Of a DNA stretch of 55,534 bases, positions 30,595 to 40,296 are shown piece after piece. The position numbers were made by a program, and so were the translations under genes. The notes beneath the pieces are model-generated. The model had not been told where the DNA came from. It searched no databases and worked only from the letters and a program-made list of their open reading frames with translations. The stretch is taken from assembly GCF_001311845.1 (NCBI RefSeq), contig NZ_BBCC01000021.1, positions 1 through 55,534 of the forward strand, read 5' to 3'. Numbering within the stretch: position 1 is the first letter of the stretch; each line of letters starts with the position of its first letter. The stretch is from Desulfosarcina cetonica JCM 12296 (lineage in GTDB: Bacteria > Desulfobacterota > Desulfobacteria > Desulfobacterales > Desulfosarcinaceae).

Positions 30595-31767
30595 TCAAGA
30601 CGGTGCCGGCAGGGTAAATTGCGGTTCACCCAGTTGGAACGATCCGCCATGGATCCATGCCTTTAGCGTCTCGGCGATTTCGCGGGCCTTTAGCACACTG
30701 GAGAGAGGGGTCGTGGGAATCGATTTTCCATTGACCACGATGCTCCCGCTCTTGAGCTCAGCATAACTGACCTGCCCGATCTGGCTGGTCTTTCCCTTGG
30801 GATAATCGTCGCCATAATCCACGATCTGGGTAAAAATCTGATCGTCGGAAACGGCCGTAAAACGGGCCATCTCTTCGTTCAGGATCGGAATCGGCACGCC
30901 CAGGCCGACCGCCAGCGAACATCCATAGCCTTGAATGCCCACGCCCACCAACCATTCCGGACGCATCTGCTTCATGTCACCCATCACCCACAAGGTACCC
31001 GCAGGCGTCAGGGGGGTTCCATTGGCGGCGCGGTTGACATTGGGGCGGTGCTGGGTACCGTACCAGGTCACATACCCGATACCGCCCCCCAGAAAGATGC
31101 GGGTGCCCAAACCGATGGTTCGGTAAAGCGGGTCGTTGAACAAGGGACTCAACTGACCGGCCGAACAATAGTTGGCATTTCCCGCCTTGGGCTTCAAGGT
31201 CCCCATGTAGGTGTAAATCGTCTTGTTGGTCAGGTTGATCGCGCAGTTGTAGTTCTGGTAGCCGTTGCGCGGGTTGCACAGGGTTGCCTGGGGCAGTGTC
31301 TTGATGTTCAGTACGGTTTCATAATCCCGCCGGGGATAGCAGTCCGTCCCATAGGCCGTGGCTTTGAGATAGACGTCTTCACCGGCCACGAGATCCTGGA
31401 TCACATGCCCCCCGCCATAGCGGAATTCACCGGGATAGACCTTGTTGAGCGGGTCATCCTCACACGGCTCGGTGGCACCGATATAGCAATCCACGGCAGC
31501 CACCCCGCCATAGGCGGGCACATTGTTCATCCACACCTTGGAGGCCTTGATGCCCGGAACGGAATGGCCGAAGTTGATGAAGGCGCCCGACGAGCACATG
31601 GGCGCGAAGGTACCCGTGGTGACCACATCCACCTGTCGGGCGGCCTCCTCGGCGCCATTCGTGTTGACGATGTCGATCATCTCCTCGGCCGTGACCACGA
31701 CAACATCGCCGGATTTGATTTTATCGTTGATCTGCTGGTAGGTCTTTTGAACTTTGAACGTTCCCAT
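30595..31767 (-). CDS. DUF39 homocysteine biosynthesis protein
   Basis: A 390-residue cytoplasmic protein of the DUF39/HcyBio family, which in methanogens and sulfate reducers has been linked to making homocysteine from aspartate semialdehyde and sulfide. Seen here: MGTFKVQKTYQQINDKI, TTGTFAPMCSSGAFINFGHS (with the conserved cysteine), AAVDCYIGATEP and GTRIFLGGGIGYVTW. The start at 31767 is preceded by ACAGGAG; longer readings overlap the upstream stop. It lies 17 bases after the M23 peptidase gene. Unlike some relatives I see no fused CBS or ferredoxin domain, so a partner NIL/ferredoxin protein would have to be encoded elsewhere. Confidence 0.85.
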   Translation of the reverse strand: MGTFKVQKTYQQINDKIKSGDVVVVTAEEMIDIVNTNGAEEAARQVDVVTTGTFAPMCSSGAFINFGHSVPGIKASKVWMNNVPAYGGVAAVDCYIGATEPCEDDPLNKVYPGEFRYGGGHVIQDLVAGEDVYLKATAYGTDCYPRRDYETVLNIKTLPQATLCNPRNGYQNYNCAINLTNKTIYTYMGTLKPKAGNANYCSAGQLSPLFNDPLYRTIGLGTRIFLGGGIGYVTWYGTQHRPNVNRAANGTPLTPAGTLWVMGDMKQMRPEWLVGVGIQGYGCSLAVGLGVPIPILNEEMARFTAVSDDQIFTQIVDYGDDYPKGKTSQIGQVSYAELKSGSIVVNGKSIPTTPLSSVLKAREIAETLKAWIHGGSFQLGEPQFTLPAPS

Positions 31768-31784
31768 TGCGCTATACACTCCTG

Positions 31785-33264
31785 TCAATGTTCCGCATCC
31801 GCGATCTTTGCGCTGATGTTGTTTTTGATCCAGGCTTCATCCCACCACTCCACCGGATTGACGAAGGTCTGATGAATCAGCATGGCATAGTGCAGGTGAT
31901 CCCCACCGGCCATGCCGGTCATACCGGTCCGGCCGAGAATCTGTCCTTTCTCGACCACTGTCCCCACGGTCACATCGATGGCGCTCAAATGGCCATACAG
32001 GCTGAACAGTCCGAATCCATGGTCAAGAACCACCGTATTGCCATAGATGCCTTCATCGGCGCAAAGACGACTTTGCCGCGGTTGGCTGCCGGCACGGGTG
32101 AATGGATGGTGGAAGCAAGGTCGATTCCCAGATGTACTTGCCGATCAATCACCTTACCTTCGTAGAAATAGGTTCGGTGATCGGCAAAACGCGCCCGGTT
32201 GGCCGATCTTGGAAGGCGTATAAAAGGGCCGCCATCCCAAAGCATTTTGGGCTCCGATTGGGCGGTGATGCGGTAAAAGGCATCATTATCCTTTTGTCGC
32301 AGCTCCTGATTGACCTTGAGGAACAGGTCGAGACGGTTGCCGCCGGACAGCTCGGGATAATAGCGCTCAAAATCGGGCATCTTGGCATTAAAAAAAGCAT
32401 CCGACAAATTGATCGCATCTTTTCTGAACGTACGCGGGTTGATGTGATACACCATACCGGCCGTTGCCCGATTGCCGGCGAAATCCTCGGCCATGACCGT
32501 CAAAGGGGTGCCTCGGCCCAGCTGGTAATCCAGGGCAAAGAATGCCAGGTGGATTTTGGGGTCCGAAAAGGAACCTCCGTAGCCCGGGTAGAAATGATCG
32601 CCAACGGTTACGCCACTGGTCGGGCAATCTTCGGAAAGCCGATAAATGGCAAGCCCCGCGCCCCCCTGGTTCACGTTGTGGGCCCGACTGATCATCTCGA
32701 TGGATGGCGGTTTGGAATCGATCTGAATCTCTTTTTCCAAATATCCCGGTTGCCCTTGGTCCAACGCCGCAGGGAATAATCCCAGGCCACGATACGAAGG
32801 ATCGCCTTTCCATCCTTAAGGCCAAGTGCCTGGGGGGAGATGGTTGCCTTGATTTTTGCCGACTTCTCTTTGCCGCCGGCGAAAAAACCGCCGGAGGGGA
32901 AACTGCGCTGCAGGATTTCCACTTCACGGCCATCCAGCAAGAGCCCCATCCAGACCTTGCGAATGCCGCTGCCCGCATCGTTCACCGTCACGGTCAGGCT
33001 GCGTGAAGCACCGACAAAGGGGGATTTCAGGCCAAGCTCGATTGCCGGTGCCGTTCCCTCCATGCGAATAATGGCCAGCCATACGACAGGAATGCTGATC
33101 AGCAATACCGCCGTAATCACCAGAATCGGTTTAAGCGAACTACTACCTCGACTGTTCAACAGCAATTTTCCTTTCGGTAATTCTGTTTTGCATGCATAAA
33201 AGGCAAATGAAACCTGCCCGTTGCACAAGCCGTTCGGCAGCATGACCGATGGGCGTAAAAGCAT
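31785..33264 (-). CDS. Membrane-anchored M23 (LytM) peptidoglycan endopeptidase, two frame slips
   Basis: Three reading-frame pieces form one gene, with slips near 32747 and 32060. Piece one has an amino-terminal transmembrane helix (LVITAVLLISIPVVWLAIIR), then immunoglobulin-like sequence (LTVTVNDAGSGIRKVWMGLL). Piece two continues SKPPSIEMISRAHNVNQGG, LTVMAEDFAGNRATAG and the M23 entry HLGIDLASTIHSPVPAANRG. Piece three gives VLDHGFGLFSLYGHLS and GMAGGDHLHYAML with the zinc HLH motif. The protein would act on peptidoglycan in the periplasm. The start is uncertain: an ATG at 33264, or a TTG at 33159 preceded by AAGGAAAA, which would put the helix nearer the amino end. About 490 residues at most. 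Confidence 0.85.
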
Positions 33265-33438
33265 GGCATGCCACCGGAAAGAAATCGGAAATCAGGATCG
33301 GGCCATTGCCTTTAAACTGTCGACATTACCAGTTAAGCTGTTGCTAATCAAGGGTAAGTTTCCCACGGCTTGACTTTTTAACCGCCCGAGGATACATAGG
33401 AAAACAATTTTTTACAGACCGATGGGAAACGACTGACA

Positions 33439-34226
33439 ATGAAATCACACCCTCCTTTTTTTCTGATTGCCGGCCCCTGCGTCATTGAAGACGAGGCCGT
33501 AACATTGAGAATTGCCAACCGGCTGAAGGCGATGACCGACCCGCTGGGCATCCCCCTCACCTTCAAGGCATCCTATGACAAGGCCAACCGCACGGCCATT
33601 ACCTCGTTCCGCGGCCCCGGCTTGACCGATGGGCTACGGATCCTGGCGCGGGTCAAGGAAACGGTAGGGCTTCCCCTGCTCTCCGACGTGCATCGCATCA
33701 GCGAGGTGGCACCCGCCGCTGAGGTGCTCGATGTGATCCAGATTCCGGCATTTCTGTGTCGCCAGACCGACCTGATTCTGGCCGTGGCAAGAACGGGCAA
33801 GCCGGTCAATATCAAGAAAGGACAATTTCTGGCACCCTGGGACATTGCCAATATCATAGATAAAATCCGCTCTGTTAGCAGTGTCGCGCCGATGATCACC
33901 GAACGGGGTGTGATGTTCGGCTATAACAACCTGGTCGTTGACTTTCGGGGGATTCAAATCATGCAGCGTACCGGCTGCCCGGTCATTTTTGACGCCACCC
34001 ATAGTGTCCAACTACCCGGTGGTGCCGGGACCCGCTCCGGCGGACAGCGTGAGTTTGCACCGGTTCTGGCCCGCGCCGCTGTCGCCGCGGGCGCGATGGG
34101 ATTTTCCTGGAGGTCCATGAAGATCCGGACAAGGCATTGTGCGACGGGCCCAACGCGTTGCCCCTCGATCAACTGCCATCCCTTTTGACCCAACTGATCG
34201 CCATTAAAAAAGCGATCACCACCTGA
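33439..34226 (+). CDS. kdsA: 3-deoxy-8-phosphooctulonate synthase, frameshifted near 34094
   Basis: Condenses arabinose-5-phosphate and phosphoenolpyruvate to Kdo-8-phosphate for lipopolysaccharide. It shows [13 protein letters not shown] (residues 7-19), [52 protein letters not shown] and [13 protein letters not shown]. One base appears missing near 34094: after ARAAVAAGA the normal end ([18 protein letters not shown], then [17 protein letters not shown]) lies in another frame and stops at 34226, giving about 262 residues. It leads the kdsA-kdsC-lptC-lptA-lptB cluster. Confidence 0.93.
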
Positions 34227-34236
34227 AAAGATTCCG

Positions 34237-34761
34237 ATGAATGATACCGATACCCGTCTCCGGCAAATTGCTCTGTTTTTAATGGATGTCGATGGTGTCC
34301 TGACCACGGGTCAGGTCATCTATGACGATGCTGGCCAGGAAACCAAGATTTTCAACGTGCGTGACGGAGTGGGCATCCGCATGCTGATGGACGTCGGCGT
34401 CAAGGTCGGGATTGTCACCGGAAGGCGCTCCATGGCGTTGATTCATCGCTGCCGCAATCTGGGTATCGATCTGATCAAGGACGGGGTCCGTGACAAGTCA
34501 AAAGCGTTGATCGAAATCCTTAACGAAACCGGCGTTGCCGCGGAGAATACGGCCTTTGTGGGCGACGACCTGCCCGATCTGCCGATCTTGCGACGCGTCG
34601 GGTTGCCCATTGCCGTAGGCGATGCCCATGCCCTGGTCAAACAAACGGCGGCCTGGACAACCCAATTGGCCGGAGGGTGCGGCGCCATCCGCGAAATCGC
34701 CGAACGGATCCTGGTGGCCCGGGGAGAATGGGAGTCGTTGCTGCAAAGGCGTTTTTCATGA
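34237..34761 (+). CDS. kdsC: 3-deoxy-D-manno-octulosonate 8-phosphate phosphatase
   Basis: HAD-superfamily phosphatase of 174 residues that removes phosphate from Kdo-8-P. Motif I is LFLMDVDGVLTTGQVIYDD (residues 13-31), motif II is VGIVTGRRS, and the lysine and acidic motif III lie in VGDDLPDLPILRRVG. Length fits the tetrameric cap-less KdsC type. It begins 10 bases after kdsA and overlaps the lptC start by four bases (ATGA). kdsD and kdsB are not in this window. Confidence 0.94.
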   Translation: MNDTDTRLRQIALFLMDVDGVLTTGQVIYDDAGQETKIFNVRDGVGIRMLMDVGVKVGIVTGRRSMALIHRCRNLGIDLIKDGVRDKSKALIEILNETGVAAENTAFVGDDLPDLPILRRVGLPIAVGDAHALVKQTAAWTTQLAGGCGAIREIAERILVARGEWESLLQRRFS

Positions 34762-35327
34762 TATCGCGCCGCCTGTTTCAGCGGCTTTTGCTGGCGGTGA
34801 TCATCTTTGCCCTGATCGCTATCGTCGCCATTTTTATCGGCTATCGCCGTGCCACGCGCAATCCCGAGGTAATGCTGGATCTGATCCAGAAAAGTGCCGA
34901 CATGCATCTGGCCAAGATCCGCCAAACCGCCAGTAAAAACGGTATCCGTGAGTGGCGTATGGAAGCGCAATCCGCGACCGTTCAGGAACAAGAGAAAATC
35001 ATGCAACTGGTCAAACCGGATGTGGAATTTTTCATGAATGACGGAGACGATGTGTTCCTCACCGCCGATCAGGGAACGATTTCAACCGATTCCAACCGGA
35101 TGGCCGTTTCCGGGCATGTATTGGCAAGGAACAAGCAATATCAATTCGAAACGGAAGCGTTGCGCTACGACCCCGATACCCGGCAACTCAGCGCCGACAC
35201 ACCGATAACGCTCTCGGGAAAATCGTTGACCCTGCGGGCGGATCGCATGGTCATGCATATCGACACCCGGATGACCCATTTTGATGGCAACGTGGAGGGA
35301 GTGATCAGTGAAAATCTTCAATTCTAA
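34758..35327 (+). CDS. lptC: LPS export ABC transporter periplasmic protein LptC
   Basis: Single-pass inner-membrane protein of the Lpt bridge that passes lipopolysaccharide from LptBFG to LptA. The start at 34758 (MISRRLFQRLLLAVIIFALI) overlaps the kdsC stop. A transmembrane helix occupies about residues 9-29. The periplasmic part shows the beta-jellyroll pattern of the YrbK/LptC family (LTADQGTISTDSNRMAVSGH, LRYDPDTRQLSADTPITL). About 189 residues, the usual size. It overlaps lptA by 20 bases, implying tight coupling. Confidence 0.88.
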   Translation: MISRRLFQRLLLAVIIFALIAIVAIFIGYRRATRNPEVMLDLIQKSADMHLAKIRQTASKNGIREWRMEAQSATVQEQEKIMQLVKPDVEFFMNDGDDVFLTADQGTISTDSNRMAVSGHVLARNKQYQFETEALRYDPDTRQLSADTPITLSGKSLTLRADRMVMHIDTRMTHFDGNVEGVISENLQF

Positions 35328-35871
35328 CAGACCCGGCCATCTGTTCGCAGCGGTCGCCCTGGGCATGCTGATCGTTGTCGCGGTTTACCCAGCAGCCCTG
35401 GGGGCTGAAAAAACGACGACGCCGGCCACCGGCACGCCTGCCCCCAAAATTCACATCACCTCTGAGCAACTCGTTTCCGACCCCGCCCATAACCAGGCAG
35501 AATTCATCGGAAACGTTCACGCAACCCAAGGAGAGACCCACATCACGGCGGACAGTCTGAAGATTTTTTTCGCCAAATCATCAGGTGCCGATAATTCGTC
35601 TCCAGCCCAATCCATGGAGAAACTGGTAGCCTCGGGAAACGTCAAAATTAAATTCGACAATAGGCTTGCTGTTGCCCGGAAGGCAGTATATATAACAGCT
35701 AAACGCGTCCTGATCCTGACCGGCCCTGGCGCGACGGTCACCAGCGGCGACAACACCATTAGCGGAGAGACCATCACCTACTATCGGACCGATGGCAGGT
35801 TCACCGTCGAAAGCAGACCCGGCGGCCAGGTCAAGGCAACCATTCTGCCGGAAGATTCGGGTCTCGAGTGA
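35308..35871 (+). CDS. lptA: LPS transport periplasmic protein LptA (OstA-like)
   Basis: Periplasmic bridge component of 187 residues. It begins at GTG 35308. A signal peptide (LFAAVALGMLIVVAVYPAAL, cleavage near LGA-EK) precedes the OstA/LptA fold: IHITSEQLVSDPAHNQAEFI, GNVHATQGETHITADSLKI, GNVKIKFDNRLAVARKAVYI and GDNTISGETITYYRTDG. These repeated GNV and ITAD strands form the jellyroll that carries lipopolysaccharide across the periplasm. Flanking lptC and lptB confirm the assignment. Confidence 0.92.
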   Translation: MKIFNSNRPGHLFAAVALGMLIVVAVYPAALGAEKTTTPATGTPAPKIHITSEQLVSDPAHNQAEFIGNVHATQGETHITADSLKIFFAKSSGADNSSPAQSMEKLVASGNVKIKFDNRLAVARKAVYITAKRVLILTGPGATVTSGDNTISGETITYYRTDGRFTVESRPGGQVKATILPEDSGLE

Positions 35872-35903
35872 GCCGTAACCCTGTGCGCTGTGGATAATCG
35901 TTG

Positions 35904-36625
35904 ATGGCTACATTGGCTGTACAAGACCTCGTCAAAGTCTACCGGGGCCGCAAAGTGGTGGATCAGGTCAGTTTGGCTGTGGAGAGCGGTCAGGTCATCG
36001 GGCTTTTGGGGCCTAACGGTGCCGGCAAAACAACGACTTTTTATATGACCGTTGGGCTGGTGCGGCCGGATGCGGGGCGGACGTTTCTCGATGAGATGGA
36101 TATCACGGATTTTCCGATGCATGTCCGTGCCCGTCAGGGCATGGGCTATCTTCCCCAGGAAGCATCGATATTCAGGAAGTTGACCGTCCGTCAAAACATC
36201 CTGGCCATCTTGGAAACCCTGCCCCTCTCACGCCGGCAACGCGGGGAACGCACCGATAGTCTGCTGGAAGAATTGGGGATCACCCATGTGGCCGACTCCA
36301 AGGCGGGGGTCCTTTCAGGAGGCGAGCGACGCGTTTGGAAATCTCGCGGGCACTGGCGACGGAGCCGGCGTTCATGCTTCTGGATGAGCCCTTTGCCGGC
36401 ATTGATCCACTAGCGGTGATGGATATAAAAAAAATCATCGTGCACTTAAAGAAGCGTCGCATCGGTATTTTGATTTCCGATCACAATGTGCGCGAGACGC
36501 TAGGCGTTTGTGATACGGCCTACATCCTTAGCGATGGCAAAGTGATTGAAACCGGTTCCCCAGCACACATTGCTGCGAGTACCATCGCCCGACGGATTTA
36601 CTTGGGAGACGAATTCAGACTGTAA
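35904..36625 (+). CDS. lptB: LPS export ABC transporter ATPase LptB, frameshifted near 36330
   Basis: Cytoplasmic ATPase that powers lipopolysaccharide extraction with LptF/LptG (not in this window). The amino part has [19 protein letters not shown], Walker [21 protein letters not shown] and the Q-loop [12 protein letters not shown]. The signature LSGGERR is followed by a one-base slip; the rest, [20 protein letters not shown] with Walker B and the H-loop [12 protein letters not shown], is in the next frame and stops at 36625. The intact protein would have about 241 residues. One base separates its stop from the rpoN start, the usual lptB-rpoN order. Confidence 0.94.
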
Positions 36626-36626
36626 G

Positions 36627-38063
36627 ATGGCAATCGAACTCAGACAACAGCTCAAACTGACCCAGCAGCTCATCATGACGCCCCAGCTCCAGATGGCGAT
36701 CAAGCTCTTGCAGCTGTCCAGGCTTGAGTTGGTGGACACCATTCGACAAGAGCTGGAAGAAAATCCCACTTTGGAGGAGGTTCAGGAAACCGCAGCGGAG
36801 CGTGCCAAGGAAGGCGAGTCCGAAGAGCCTGTCGCTCCTGTCGTTGAAGAGGCCCGCGAAGTCACCATTGATGAAAAAATCAATGATGAGATCGACTGGA
36901 GCAATTACATCGACGAGTATAACGCCCCCGGCAAGGTCAATTTCGAATCGGAAAACCGGGAATCTCCCCAGTACGAAGCCTTTGTATCCTCCAAGGAATC
37001 CCTCAGCGACCACCTGTTATGGCAGTTGTTGATGCTCTCGCCCACCGATATCGAGAAACAAGTGGGCAGCCTGATCATCGGCAATCTTAATCGCGACGGA
37101 TATCTGCAGTTATCCATTGAAGAACTCTGTGAGCAAAGTGGCATCTCCGTCGAAATGGTCGAAGATGTCCTTGAGACCATGCAATCCTTCGACCCGGTCG
37201 GTGTTTGCGCCAGAGACTTGAGGGAATGTCTCTTATTGCAGGCCCGCCTTCTCAACTTGGGGGATTCGCTGGTCACCGATATTATTTCCGGCCACCTGAA
37301 AAATCTGGAAAATAAAAACTTCAAGGCGATCTGCAAAGCCTTGAAGGTCAAGATGAAGGATGTCATCGCGGCGGTTAATGTCATCCGCGCCCTGGAGCCC
37401 AAACCCGGCCGGCAGTTCAGCGAAGAAACACCCCATTATATTGTACCGGATATCTACGTCTACAAAAGCGAGGGCGACTTTGTTATCGTGCTTAATGATG
37501 ATGGCATGCCCAAACTGCGCGTGAATCCTTTTTATAAGCGGGCCATCACCCGCAATAACGAGGTTAGTGCCAACGCCAAGGACTACATCCGGGACAAAAT
37601 GCGTTCCGCTGCATGGCTGATCCGGAGTATTCACCAACGTCAGAAAACCATCTACAAAGTCATGGAAAGCATCCTCAAATTCCAGCGTGACTTTTTTGAA
37701 AAGGGCGTGGCCCACCTGAAACCCATGGTCCTTAGGGATGTGGCCGAGGACATCAGCATGCATGAATCGACCATCAGTCGGGTGACCACCAACAAATACG
37801 CCCATACCCCCCAAGGCATCTTTGAATTGAAGTATTTCTTCAACAGTTCCATCAAGCGGGTGCACGGTGAGGACATCGCCTCCGCCAGTGTTCAGGCCAA
37901 GATTAAAAAACTGATCGAAGCAGAAGACCCGAAAAGACCCTACAGCGACAGCAAAATGGCTGAAATGCTCAAAGCCGACAACATCGATATCGCGCGCCGA
38001 ACCGTAGCCAAATACCGTGAGATGATGGGTATCTTATCCTCCAGCAAACGAAAGCAGTTTTAA
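36627..38063 (+). CDS. rpoN: RNA polymerase sigma-54 factor
   Basis: Alternative sigma factor needing enhancer-binding activators. The 478-residue protein begins with the glutamine-rich activator region MAIELRQQLKLTQQLIMTPQ and LQMAIKLLQLSRLEL, has an acidic linker (about 50-110), the core-binding region, and near the end the DNA-binding helix-turn-helix and the RpoN box ARRTVAKYRE. The start at 36627 lies one base after lptB; a longer reading would overlap it. It is followed by hpf, ptsN and rapZ, the classic rpoN operon. Confidence 0.97.
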   Translation: MAIELRQQLKLTQQLIMTPQLQMAIKLLQLSRLELVDTIRQELEENPTLEEVQETAAERAKEGESEEPVAPVVEEAREVTIDEKINDEIDWSNYIDEYNAPGKVNFESENRESPQYEAFVSSKESLSDHLLWQLLMLSPTDIEKQVGSLIIGNLNRDGYLQLSIEELCEQSGISVEMVEDVLETMQSFDPVGVCARDLRECLLLQARLLNLGDSLVTDIISGHLKNLENKNFKAICKALKVKMKDVIAAVNVIRALEPKPGRQFSEETPHYIVPDIYVYKSEGDFVIVLNDDGMPKLRVNPFYKRAITRNNEVSANAKDYIRDKMRSAAWLIRSIHQRQKTIYKVMESILKFQRDFFEKGVAHLKPMVLRDVAEDISMHESTISRVTTNKYAHTPQGIFELKYFFNSSIKRVHGEDIASASVQAKIKKLIEAEDPKRPYSDSKMAEMLKADNIDIARRTVAKYREMMGILSSSKRKQF

Positions 38064-38187
38064 TGGCTTGTCAAACGCGCGGCCGTCAGGCGCACCTGAT
38101 AGGCACGGTGTTGTCGATCAGGGCGATGGCATCCATGACCGTTACGCGTCATCGTCGACTTGAAATTGCATCAAGGAAGCAAACCCA

Positions 38188-38721
38188 GTGAATACTTCGG
38201 TAAGATTTAAAAACCTTGAGTCCTCGGAGGCCCTGAAAAACTACGTTAGCGACAAATTGAGCCGCCTGGACAAGTATTTCAACGGCCCCGGCGAAGCCAA
38301 CGTCGTTTTGTCCATCGAGAAATTTCGTCACAGTGCCGAAATCAACATCAGCGGTGATCGATTGACCATTCATGGCAAGGAAGAGACGGAGGAGATGTAC
38401 GCTGCCATCGATATGGTACTCGATAAACTGGAAGTGCAGATCAAGCGGAATAAACAAAAAAACCGTGCGCATCGCACCAAAACGAAAGTCGAGCCTACGG
38501 GGAACCAGGGTACCCATGAAGGTGTTGGTGAGCCATCCACACCGCCCCGCGTCGACGTCCACCCCATTGAATACAAACCCATGGACGTGGATGAGGCGAT
38601 CATGCAGATGGACCTGATTTCAGACAATTTCCTCGTGTTTACCAACGCGCGCACAGACATGGTCAATGTCCTTTACCGCCAAAAGGACGGCAATTATGGC
38701 CTCATTCAACCCCGGCCATGA
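38188..38721 (+). CDS. hpf: Ribosome hibernation promoting factor, long form
   Basis: The 177-residue protein has the amino-terminal YfiA/HPF domain (MNTSVRFKNLESSEALKNYV, LSRLDKYFNGPGEANVVLSI, HGKEETEEMYAAIDMVLDKL), a charged linker, and the carboxyl dimerisation domain (VHPIEYKPMDVDEAIMQMDL, NFLVFTNARTDMVNVLYRQK). The long form causes 100S ribosome dimers in stationary cells. Translation starts at GTG 38188, preceded by AAGGAAG. Its place between rpoN and ptsN is standard. Confidence 0.94.
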   Translation: MNTSVRFKNLESSEALKNYVSDKLSRLDKYFNGPGEANVVLSIEKFRHSAEINISGDRLTIHGKEETEEMYAAIDMVLDKLEVQIKRNKQKNRAHRTKTKVEPTGNQGTHEGVGEPSTPPRVDVHPIEYKPMDVDEAIMQMDLISDNFLVFTNARTDMVNVLYRQKDGNYGLIQPRP

Positions 38722-38850
38722 TTAAGGGATCCGTAAAACGGGTGAATGTGCCCACTGCGCCCAGCAGTTCAATTTCATGAAAGATGCTGTCGGTCGGTTT
38801 GGCAGCCAATGATCAACATGGCAGGCAATGCCCGTTCGGAAGATACGGTA

Positions 38851-39309
38851 ATGAAAATATTGGATGTGCTTGACAAGGCAACGATTCTCGTCGATTTGAA
38901 GGCCCAGGACAAGATCGGGATCTTGAATGAATTGGTTGTGCCGACGGCCCGAATTACCGGTATCGATCCAAATGAGATGGTACGCGTGCTGATGGAGCGG
39001 GAACGCCTTGGAAGCACCGGCATCGGGGATGGTATCGGCATCCCCCATGGCAAGCTGAAGAAACTGGACCGTCTTATTCTGGGTTTTGGTCTGAGTCGCA
39101 GGGGAGTTGATTTCGAATCCATCGATGGCCGTCCAACGCATCTGTTTTTTCTTTTAATTACGCCCGAACATGCGACGGATCTGCATTTAAAGCTGCTGGC
39201 CCGAGTATCTCGAATGTTAAAGAAAGAATCGCTCAAACAGCGGTTAATGAATGTTCATGACGCTGATGAAGTGATTGCGATCATTAGCGAGGACGATGAT
39301 GACTTCTAA
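38851..39309 (+). CDS. ptsN: PTS IIA-like nitrogen regulatory protein PtsN (EIIANtr)
   Basis: A 152-residue regulatory EIIA of the fructose/mannitol fold. The phosphorylatable histidine lies in GIGIPHGKLKKLDRLILGF. The start MKILDVLDKATILVDLKAQD at 38851 fits the family; longer readings lack support. It takes phosphate from EINtr/NPr and signals carbon, nitrogen or potassium status; no ptsP or npr gene is seen in this window. rapZ follows, as in the standard rpoN cluster. Confidence 0.92.
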   Translation: MKILDVLDKATILVDLKAQDKIGILNELVVPTARITGIDPNEMVRVLMERERLGSTGIGDGIGIPHGKLKKLDRLILGFGLSRRGVDFESIDGRPTHLFFLLITPEHATDLHLKLLARVSRMLKKESLKQRLMNVHDADEVIAIISEDDDDF

Positions 39310-39333
39310 CCTCGTGAAAGTGTAAGCGACTAT

Positions 39334-40244
39334 TTGGAAAGTCCGTCTAAGGTGTCCGAGGCGTGTTGCGTGGACAATACTTACTTCACTATCGTTACCG
39401 GTCGCGCAGGATCGGGCAAAAGTACGGCCCTGGCGGCATTCGAGGATTCCGGGCACTACTGCATAGACAATATGCCGGTTGTTTTTTTGCCGCAATTTCT
39501 TAATCTTCCTATCGATAAAACCGATATCTTTAATGGGTTGACGTTCGGAATGGACGTCAGGGATGACAGTTTTGTGCGTGACTGTGCCGCTGTTCTTGAC
39601 ACATTGAAGCGCAAGGGAATGAAGTTCCGGATTCTTTTTCTTGAAGCCGACGAGAATGTGTTGATCCGACGATTCAACCAAACCCGTCGTAAGCATCCGC
39701 TCTCCATCGGCAAAAGCATCCAGGAGGCCATTCAGGCGGAAAAAGCGATTCTGGCGCCCATACGGGAGAAGGCCGATCAAATTATTGACACATCCACCCT
39801 GAATGTTCATGAACTCAAGGCGATTGTCCGTAAAATCGCCAACCAGGATTCGGCATGCGCTGTAATGCAAGCCAGGTGCTCTCTTTTGGGTTCAAATTTG
39901 GTCTGCCGGCACATGCGGATTTGGTTATGGATGTCCGCTTTCTCGAAAATCCTTATTTCGTAGAGGCCTTGCGGCCGCTGAGTGGCGAGGATGAAAAAAT
40001 TCGATCTTTTGTCTTGAATAATGCCAACACCGGTTTATTTTTACAAAGATATATCGACCTGCTTGATATTTTGATTCCCCAGTACGAAAATGAAGGCAAA
40101 GCATACCTGACCATTGCCATTGGCTGTACGGGGGGACGTCATCGTTCTGTTGTAATCGCGCGGCAAATTTACGATCATCTATTGGCATCGGGTCGCAAGG
40201 CGGAACTGACCCATCGTGACATCGATAAATCCCTTTCAACGTGA
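39334..40244 (+). CDS. rapZ: RNase adapter RapZ (YvcJ family), frameshifted near 39870
   Basis: P-loop protein whose E. coli relative controls GlmS by guiding RNase E to the sRNA GlmZ. The amino domain has IVTGRAGSGKSTALAAFEDS (Walker A) and YCIDNMPVVFLPQFLNL, with VRDDSFVRDCAAVL and DTSTLNVHELKAIVRKI near its end. One base is missing near 39870; the carboxyl domain QVLSFGFKFGLPAHADLVMD and LTIAIGCTGGRHRSVVIARQ lies in the next frame. Total about 300 residues, with a TTG start at 39334 proposed (GTG at 39370 is possible). Between ptsN and an EIIA-Man gene, matching its usual PTS context. Confidence 0.92.
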
Positions 40245-40296
40245 AGATGTCTTTCCGGTTCCGTAATTTCCTCAATACCATGAAAGACGGTTAGAT

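Noticed and set aside
35889-35897. Perfect DnaA-box match (TGTGGATAA) before lptB
   Set aside because: A single 9-mer in 55 kb is expected by chance, with no cluster of boxes or AT-rich unwinding region; not an origin.
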